Notes under the pieces: model-generated
Seen by the model: only the letters and a program-made list of their open reading frames with translations
What the model was told of the DNA's origin: nothing
Database searches by the model: none
Origin: Odiellus spinosus
Taxonomy: Eukaryota > Arthropoda > Arachnida > Opiliones > Phalangiidae
Assembly: GCA_963920705.1 (NCBI GenBank)
Contig: CAWUCO010000271.1
Coordinates: 229,765-293,764 of the forward strand
DNA length: 64,000 nt
Direction: 5' to 3'
Part shown: positions 57,281 to 64,000 of the stretch, one piece after another
Position numbering within the stretch: position 1 is the stretch's first letter
Layout: every line of letters starts with the position of its first letter
Made by a program: the position numbers and the translations under genes

Positions 57281-57597
57281 CGCCCAAAATCCCCCTAGCA
57301 AAATCCCTCCGGAAATAATCCTCCAAAATTATTTGTCGGATTAAATTCCCCGTCAAAAGAAATATCCTCCCGTCAAAAGAAAAAAATCCCCCATCAAACG
57401 TAAAAATCCACCGTCAAAAGAAAAAAATTCCCGCCCCCAGTAAAAAATATTTAAAAGAAAAAGTTTAGGTTAGAGGTTACAAAGGTTTTATTGAGGTACT
57501 CGCCGTGATCCGGTAGCTGAATATTTAGCATAGAAGGCTGTCAACCAGAAGATTGTGAGTTCGAGCCTACTTTCGGAAAGTGGTATGATATAATTAT
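57281..57597 (+). repeat. Repeat V copy 2, left part
   Basis: It starts GCGCCCAAAATCCCCC with four or five degenerate CCCCGTCAAAAGAAAA units, then the tRNA-like segment. Interrupted at 57598 by a second CAGAAGCC element. Confidence 0.78.
57507..57577 (+). other. tRNA-like segment in V copy 2
   Basis: Same A-box/B-box spacing as 51608-51678. The anticodon-like stem is CTGTC/GATTG, imperfect, with GTC in tRNA-Asp-like position. TCCG at the start can pair with CGGA at the end. Confidence 0.5.
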
Positions 57598-57934
57598 CAG
57601 AAGCCGATGAAACCCTCCTTTGAAGTCTATTACTCCATGGTCTTGTCTATCCATCTCTGTATGGGTTAGTTTCAAAAAAAGCGATTCGTACGCCTTCTAA
57701 CGGTTGATATTTTCGGAGCGGGAGTTCGTCTAGCGAATATCTCTAACAGCCTTGGAGTTCATCAAAAAAACGTCGTCGTTTGTGGAGAGAGAGAATTTAA
57801 AATTTTCCGTAGACAGGGGGTATGAAGTAGGACCCCTCCGATCTCGTTAAATTGTGAATTTTACCCATACTGAGAGGAGCGCTATGTGTAACATTAGAGT
57901 AGTAGACTTCAAAGGAGGGTTTCATCGGCTTCTG
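57598..57934. mobile_element. 337-bp TIR element (CAGAAGCC type 2) in V
   Basis: Inverted ends of 38 bp with one mismatch begin CAGAAGCCGATGAAACCCTC. The first 11 bases match the 1056-bp element at 52271, but the rest differ. Flanks are TAATTAT left and TATCTAT right: TAT is shared, so the target duplication is short or mutated. Non-coding. Confidence 0.82.
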
Positions 57935-58703
57935 TATCTATTGAATTATACGAAATTTCATAATACTTGTTGTTCATTTTAGTTTAAATTATTGGTAGCA
58001 GACTCGGAATATGTAGGAACATAAGCCTATTATTATCTATAGTATAGATATATAGTAGGAAAGATGTAGAAAATTAAAAAAAAATCAAAATAGATTTTGG
58101 GCCGATTTTACGTATTTCTGTTCAGTTTTCAGGTTTTTGCTCTGTTTTCCGTGTTGTATGCCAGTTTTGCATATTTAAGGTCAGGTTTAATTACAGATGT
58201 ATTATTTAATTTAAATAATGGTCAAGCTATTTTTTTATGCTAAAATAAAGGACAAAAAGTGGTGTGATGATCGGACACTACTAAATTATAAACTGTCCAT
58301 TTAAGTAATGCTCATTTTTATTTCTCCTTTAGAAAACTTCGATTTCGAATGTGAATCAGTGGTTTACTTTAGGTTAGGTAAGGATACTTCTATAAAGTAC
58401 AAATATATTTTATATTTTATTTCTCGTTTTTATCACCGATTTTTTATATTTACTAAGATAATAGACGATTTAGACATTACACGTACCATATTTGAGATTA
58501 TTTATTGTTTAATCTTTCTGTCGATATTCTTATTTATATTAGTTTTAAATACAACCTGATTATAAATATAGTTGTACAGATGTTTAAATTCCGTTATGGA
58601 GGGATTATTTCTTTTGTCGGGGGACTATTTATTTTGTATGGGGGATTTTTGCTGTTTTAGTGTTTCCGGGGGGATTTTGTCTGGGGAGAATATGTCCCAC
58701 ACC
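57935..58703 (+). repeat. Repeat V copy 2, right part
   Basis: It continues the V body (ACTTGTTGTTCATTTTAG, AGTGGTGTGATGA, CATTACACGTACCATATTTG) to GGGAGAATATGTCCCACAC. It carries no insertion at the site used in copy 1. Confidence 0.75.
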
Positions 58704-60133
58704 CGGCTTCAGCCTATCCCAGGCTAAGTGTAGCGACGCAACTGAGTATAGGTGATATGCGTACTAATGTATTCTTGCCGTTTCGTGCCTAGTAGACAAA
58801 TTGGCTTACCACTATGTGGAGGCGTAAATGTTACCCTTGTTTCCAATGTGGATTCTAGTATAGTCGCCAAGCTACTGTTCCCTTTTAACACCGAGGGCTA
58901 CAGTCAAAGCTACAGGCTTGTACGCCATTCGTATGGATTGATCAGCCCTCCTTTAGGTCAAAAATTGTAGGATATTAAATGGTATACAATTATAGGGCCT
59001 AAAGTTCTCCAGAAAGCTACAGGCTATTTAAGATGCAAAACCTAGGCGAAAAAAAGTGGGATATAATAATAAAAATCATAATTTTTGTTTTTTAGCAGGC
59101 TGACGCAATCAATTCAGGGGCATGAAAATATATGTATGTATGGCAAAAAGTGGCGAAGAAATATCAATTAAGAATAGAAATTAAATTAAGGTAAGGTTTG
59201 GTTAGGTTAGTTAATCGCACGAATAAATGGTAATTATATACATTTAACTATTTTTATTAGTGATGCTGTTAGAAGTAAAAAAATACATAAGAGAGGAAGG
59301 TGCCCTAGGTCGTCTTTATCCGTTTTTGGAAAATATTTAATAATAATAAAATCTTTTGGAGTAGTAGACTAAATCTACAGACTATAATTTTAAAGGTGTT
59401 AAATTGCTCTTTCTCTAAAATTAAATTGTTTCCCTCACGGATTTGACCCGAGTTAGAAAAAGAGCCCTTTTTAAGGGTGCAAAGCAGCCTCTGTTTTGTA
59501 TGATATAAAAAGGCTTTTGTTGCTCTTAATGTTTCAATGATTAGTGAAGAAACGAACAAGTATCAAAATAAATTTTCATGGTATCGACAGTGTAGCACCA
59601 TAAGTATACACAATTTTACAATGAAGGTGCACGTCTTTCACGTTGCTATATTAGGTATTGAGGGAAAACGGAAGGAATATTAATTAATTATTAACTAGTA
59701 ATAATGCTAAATATATAAAAATAACCTTCCACTATCCAAGAAATTTGATCGTTCCAATTCAATACATAATTCTTAAGGTATAGTTAATATGAAAGTTGTT
59801 GATGCATTTACAAATAAATTATAACGTGTTATTAAATTCTAGGTTTTTGATTCAATTTACTTTGCACAAGTTACTAAGCCAAGATAAAATAATTTAGAAA
59901 AAACATTCAGGCTCTGTTCAATAGAAGTGTAATTAAGCAATTAACATTATTTATCAGTGATAAAATTTTTTATTGTTTTTAATTATTTAAATTATTTTAA
60001 TTATTTGTAAGTTAAAACAATTAATGAAATTGCTTCGTATTAAATTTTAAAGTTTACTTCTATGTCAGTAGTAATAACATACACTTCGAGCTAACTCCCG
60101 CATTCCTCACCAGTGGCGCTGCGATCGCTTTTC
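58704..60133. other. No recognised feature
   Basis: AT-rich. A minus ORF (59305-59559) and a plus ORF (58752-58970) have no motif. Confidence 0.4.
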
Positions 60134-60540
60134 GCTGAATCATAGCTTTGGCCAGGCATGAGCGGAAAAAATAGCTAGAAAGGTCTCTGACGGTTATCCA
60201 TCAAAGTTTGACAGGTAAATAGATCAATAAGTAGACCAATCAACAACAAAGGGAGAATAAAGTCTATTCAAAGGGAAACTGAACCGTTTTTAAGCTGAAT
60301 CATAGCTTTGGCCAGGCATGAGCGGAAAAAATAGATAGAAAGGTCTCTGACGGTCATCCAGCAAAGTTTGACAGGTAAATAGATCAACAGGTAGACCAAT
60401 CAACAACAAAAGGAGAATAAAGTATATTCAAAGGGAGACTGAAACGTTTTTAAGCTGAATCATAGCTTTGGCCAGGCATGAGCGGAAAAAATAGCTAGAA
60501 AGGTCTCTGACGGTCATCCATCAAAGTTAGAAAGATGTAA
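60134..60540 (+). repeat. Satellite A, 160-bp units, about 2.5 copies
   Basis: Units begin GCTGAATCATAGCTTTGGCC at 60134, 60294 and 60454. Each includes GGTCTCTGACGGT and CAACAACAAAGGGAGAATAA. Units are nearly identical. Confidence 0.9.
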
Positions 60541-60599
60541 ACAACAAAGGGAAACTGAAACCCATCGTCTATTGATCCTGATTTCTTAATCCTTTTTAA

Positions 60600-61030
60600 G
60601 CTAGCCACTGAGGAGCTTCAAAGGTCAGAAAGAGGTAAACAACCATTTTAAAACCCTAGTCTCCTGGTGAGAGAGTTACAAGAGTCAGCCGGAGGTGTCA
60701 ACAAAGGGAGAGTGTAAAGCCAGGCATTTCTAATTCCTTAGTCTGGGTAGGGAAGGATGATAAACAATTAAACTAAACCTAGCGAGAGAATAGAGAACTA
60801 CAAAAGTCAGAAAGAGGTAAAAAATTTTAAAACCCTAGTCTCCTGGTGAGAGAGCTACAAGAGTCAGCCGGAGGTGTCAACAAAGGGAGAGTGTAAAGCC
60901 AGGCATTTCTAATTCCTTAGTCTGGGTAGGGAAGGATGATAAACAATTAAACTAAACCTAGCGAGAGAATAGAGAACTACAAAAGTCAGAAAGAGGTAAA
61001 CAACAATTTCAAAACCCTAGTCTCCTTACT
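60600..61030 (+). repeat. Satellite B, about 180-bp units
   Basis: CCCTAGTCTCC recurs at 60654, 60833 and 61015, with GTCAGCCGGAGGTGTCAAC and GTCTGGGTAGGGAAGGATG between. It shares AAAGTCAGAAAGAGGTAAAC and CAACAAAGGGAGA with satellites A and C. Confidence 0.88.
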
Positions 61031-61162
61031 GGATCATAGCTTGAATCAAGCATTGGTAGGAAAATTGATAGACTGAAAAATGATGAAAACTAAACATTAG
61101 TATTTTCAATAAAGTCAGACCTAGCGTTAGATGAAAGAAATACAAAAGTCAGAAAAGCTTAA

Positions 61163-61600
61163 CAACAAAGTGAGGCTGAAATCATTCTATTTTATTGCTC
61201 TTAAAACTTGATAAATCTGTCTATGCTAGTTAAAACGAACCTTAGTCATAGTAGTGCTAGATACTGTAAACAACAAAGTGAGGCTGAAATCATTCTATTT
61301 TATTCCTCTTAAAACCTGATAAATCTGTCTATTTTTGTTAAAACGAACCTTAGTCATAGTAATGCTAGAGACTGTAAACAACAAAGAGAGGCTGAAATCA
61401 TTCTATTTTATTCCTCTTAAAACCTAATAAATCTGTCTATGCTTGTTAAAACGAATCTTAGCCATAGTAATGCTAGAAACTGTAAACAACAAAGTGAGGC
61501 TGAAATCATTCTATTTTATTCCTCTTAAAACCTGATAAATCTGTCTATGCTTGTTAAAACAAACCTTATTCATAGTAATGCTAGAGACTATGAAATACCT
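61163..61600 (+). repeat. Satellite C, 108-bp units, four copies
   Basis: CAACAAAGTGAGGCTGAAATC recurs at 61163, 61271, 61379 and 61487 (third copy with GAGAGGC), each followed by CATTCTATTTTATT and AAATCTGTCTATG. Few differences. Confidence 0.92.
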
Positions 61601-62430
61601 GATAAATAATAAGGTTAATCAGCAAAGGTAGACTGTAACCAATTGAATTTTAAAAGAACAATAATGGTAAAAACTTATGAAATTCAAAATTCAACATTAG
61701 GTAAACATCAAAGGGAGGGTATAATTAATCTTACGTTTTAAAAAAGGCAATCATATCTTAATACTGATGAAAACTTTGAGAGCTAAACTCAATAACATCA
61801 ATAACATTGGGATATCAAACCAAGCGTTATGCACCTAGCGGAGGTATCTTGAAACACACAAACTGAGGAAAAAACGTTGATTACCATATATTGAAAATTT
61901 AACAATAGCATTGGTAATATGAAACAAAGCGTTAGGCAGCTGGCGGAAATATCTTGAAAACAGACAAAATCGAGAAGTTTTTTCATTTTTCTGAGAAGTA
62001 AAAATTAAAGGAAAACAACATTTTTAGCATATGTGAGATACATTGAACATTACAATAACAACTTTGGATATATCAAATAACGAGTTTTTTACCTACCGGT
62101 AATATCTTGAAAACAAGTAAACGGAGAAAAGTTTATTTTTGAGAGGTAAATCAAAGTAAACAACGGTGATAACCATATGAAACACATATACAACAATACA
62201 TTTATTACATTGGATATATTAAACCAAGCGTTTTTTCACCTACCGTTGATTACTGATAAAGTTTTGTAGTTTTTTTTAACTAAATCAAAGTAAGCTATGT
62301 TTATTTCCATATGTAAGATACACTGCGCATTACATCATAGACATTGGATATATCAAACGAAGCGTTTTATCACATAGCGGTGATTACTTGAAACAAACAA
62401 ACAGACGCGCATTATCTTTATTGATAAACT
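61601..62430 (+). repeat. Satellite D, forward units
   Basis: Diverged units around TTGGATATATCAAACCAAGCG start at about 61807, 61911, 62064, 62209 and 62344 (spacing 104-153 bp). They share ACCTAGCGGTGAT-type and CTTGAAACAAACAAAC-type words. The start (61631-61700) is repeated in inverted form at the window end. Confidence 0.85.
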
Positions 62431-62559
62431 CAAAGTATGTTTTGAATAACTTATTATAAACGAAAGCTTTTTTATAATGAGAATTCAAAGAATCAGGACC
62501 TATTTTCTCAGATATCAGATAATAATTTAGTTCAGCTGATACTATCCCTTTAAAACCTT

Positions 62560-63010
62560 GACGTATAACGCTTACTTTTATATTTCCAATGTTCTTGTAT
62601 TTTTGAATATTTTACTCATATATCAACATTGCCTAGTTTGATTATACTCTGAAAAAATACAAATTTTCTCAAGTTTATTTGTTAGATGGATAACGCTTGT
62701 TAAATATCTCTTATGGTAATATTGTGTTGTTCAATGTACGTCTCATATGATAATCAACGTGGTTTAATTTACCTCTGAAAATAAAACTTTCTCGGTTTAC
62801 TTGTTTCAAAATATCACCGCTAGTTGATTAACGCTTGGTTTCATATCCCAATCCTATTGTATTGTTCAATGTATGTTTCATATGGAAATTAACTTTGTTT
62901 ACTCGGATTTGAGAGGTACAAGAAACTAATAAACCTCTTTCGGTTTACCTGTTTTAAAATATCACCGCTTGATACATAACTCTTGGTTTGATAACCCCTC
63001 AATGATCTTA
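62560..63010 (-). repeat. Satellite D, inverted units (first block)
   Basis: The same unit in reverse: TTTGTTAGATGGATAACGCTTG (one degenerate), TATCACCGCTAGTTGATTAACG, and TATCACCGCTTGATAC. The orientation change lies between about 62430 and 62560. Confidence 0.8.
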
Positions 63011-63720
63011 TTATAATAAATATATTTTTTGTTTTACTAGCCTATATCTACCCACGATTTTTAGCATTAGCCATATTACTATTCTGTTATTTCTAAAATG
63101 AATAATTATTCCAGAGCCCTCTTGCTAACCTTGGGGAGCTTTTATCCTCCCACGAAGTTAAAGTACGCTCGCCTTTTATAATTAATGAATTTAGCCTCGG
63201 AATTTTTTAACACCCTGGAGAGTTTTTAAATTATCAAAGGGTTATTTCTTCGTAATATAAGAACGCAACGAAATATTTTATTCAAGGGTATAGAGAAGTT
63301 TACTATAAAACCACCATCCTTCTCCATTGGAAAGCAACACAAATTCTATGTAGTTTGATCATAGAAGTTCGTATTCGATGTCTTCTAGTACCACGCAACA
63401 AACCCTCCGCTTCTACACGTAAATATTTTTGAAACTTTAACTCTAGGAGATTATACTAATAGGCTATTTACAACATACTGTCGATCTATAGATCTTTAAA
63501 CACGACTATTAAGAATAATGCTTCAGTACTCGATATAACTCCCTCAATACTCTTTTGGAATATTTTTTTTCGTCCTTTTTACCTAAAGTCTGGGTATTTC
63601 TGAGAGCGTTAGTAGTATTGGAAAGAGCTGAAGTCTGCATTCAATGTCTTCTAGTACTACGCTACAAACCCTCCGCTTCTACACGTAAATATTTTTGAAA
63701 CTTTAACTCTAGATAAATAA
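63011..63720. repeat. Unique spacer with 74-bp direct repeat
   Basis: Not satellite-like. It contains a direct duplication at 63373-63446 and 63639-63712 (CTACAAACCCTCCGCTTC, ACTTTAACTCTAG), a few mismatches apart. No ORF. Confidence 0.75.
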
Positions 63721-64000
63721 ATAAAACACTTTATCCGTTTGTTGGTTTCAAGTATTCATGTGGTAATCATTGTAGTTTGTTTTACCCCTCAAATTAAAAC
63801 ATTTTATCCGTTTGTTGGTTTCAAGTAATCACCGGTATGTGATAAAACGCTTCGTTTGATATATCCAATGTCTATGATGTAATGCGCAGTGTATCTTACA
63901 TATGGAAATAAACATTGCTTACTTTGATTTAGTTAAATGTTGAATTTTGAATTTCATAAGTTTTTACCATTATTGTTCTTTTAAAATTCAATTGGTTACA
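63721..64000 (-). repeat. Satellite D, inverted units (second block), open at window end
   Basis: Reverse D units (GATAAAACGCTTCGTTTG, CCAATGTCTATGATGTAATG). The last roughly 75 bp are the complement of 61631-61700, with GTTGAATTTTGAATTTCAT and ATTCAATTGGTTACA. The inverted repeat therefore probably continues beyond the window into inverted C, B and A satellites. Confidence 0.85.

Noticed and set aside
51608..57577. Two functional tRNA genes
   Set aside because: Acceptor stems are incomplete, anticodon loops have the wrong size, and both lie at the same place in a dispersed repeat.

Overview
The window reads as eukaryotic, AT-rich, intron-bearing and very rich in mobile DNA. The families present (BEL/Pao LTR element, CR1/jockey-group LINEs, a two-gene PIF/Harbinger, an ISL2EU-like relic, Penelope-like relics), introns of about 60-190 bp and degenerate TTAGG-like runs point to an arthropod, most likely an insect. 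This is inference from element types, not a species identification. There is no bacterial gene organisation. The only candidate host coding sequence I can argue for is two short spliced exons on the minus strand near 37.5-38.15 kb.

Layout. 0-2.3 kb: a compound repeat (called Y, with nested W, then X) in reverse orientation. 2.3-6.4 kb: an exact 87-bp triplication, a Penelope-like GIY-YIG relic and a 182-bp MITE. 6.4-9.5 kb: a complete but mutated PIF/Harbinger transposon with convergent transposase and Myb/SANT-like genes, TIRs and a CTG target duplication. 11.5-15.5 kb: a BEL/Pao retrotransposon with an exact 5-bp target duplication whose 5' LTR is fused to pol by a large internal deletion. 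17.2-24.3 kb: an X copy split by a decayed CR1-group LINE, then more Y/X. 24.6-25.1 kb: a TIR element filled with a 20-bp palindromic minisatellite. 26.1-35.9 kb: a nest of X and Y copies in both orientations. 38.6-39.6 kb and 46.2-46.8 kb: two copies of repeat Z, each carrying a 23-bp minisatellite of different length. 41.2-43.95 kb: a nearly intact 5'-truncated LINE inserted into an X-Y unit. 49.7-50.55 kb: an ISL2EU-like transposase fragment beside its SWIM/YqaJ-type companion. 51.4-53.6 and 57.3-58.7 kb: two copies of repeat V, each containing a tRNA-like segment and each interrupted by a different transposon sharing the terminus CAGAAGCCGAT. 60.1-64.0 kb: related satellites (160, 180, 108 and about 100-150 bp) that turn back on themselves, forming a foldback-like structure that runs off the window.

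The least conventional signal is the X-Y family. Six Y copies lie within about 45 kb. Each contains gene-like architecture: a TATA-like box, an ATG-led frame, a GTGAGT donor, a pyrimidine-rich acceptor, a 95-codon frame opening exactly at the acceptor in the best copy, and an AATAAA signal. Because the intron is kept, amplification happened at DNA level. This could be a transposon's own gene or a captured host gene. The second strong signal is the inverted satellite block at the right edge.

All repeat-family names (X, Y, W, V, Z) are local labels. Boundaries without a target duplication are approximate (tens of bases).
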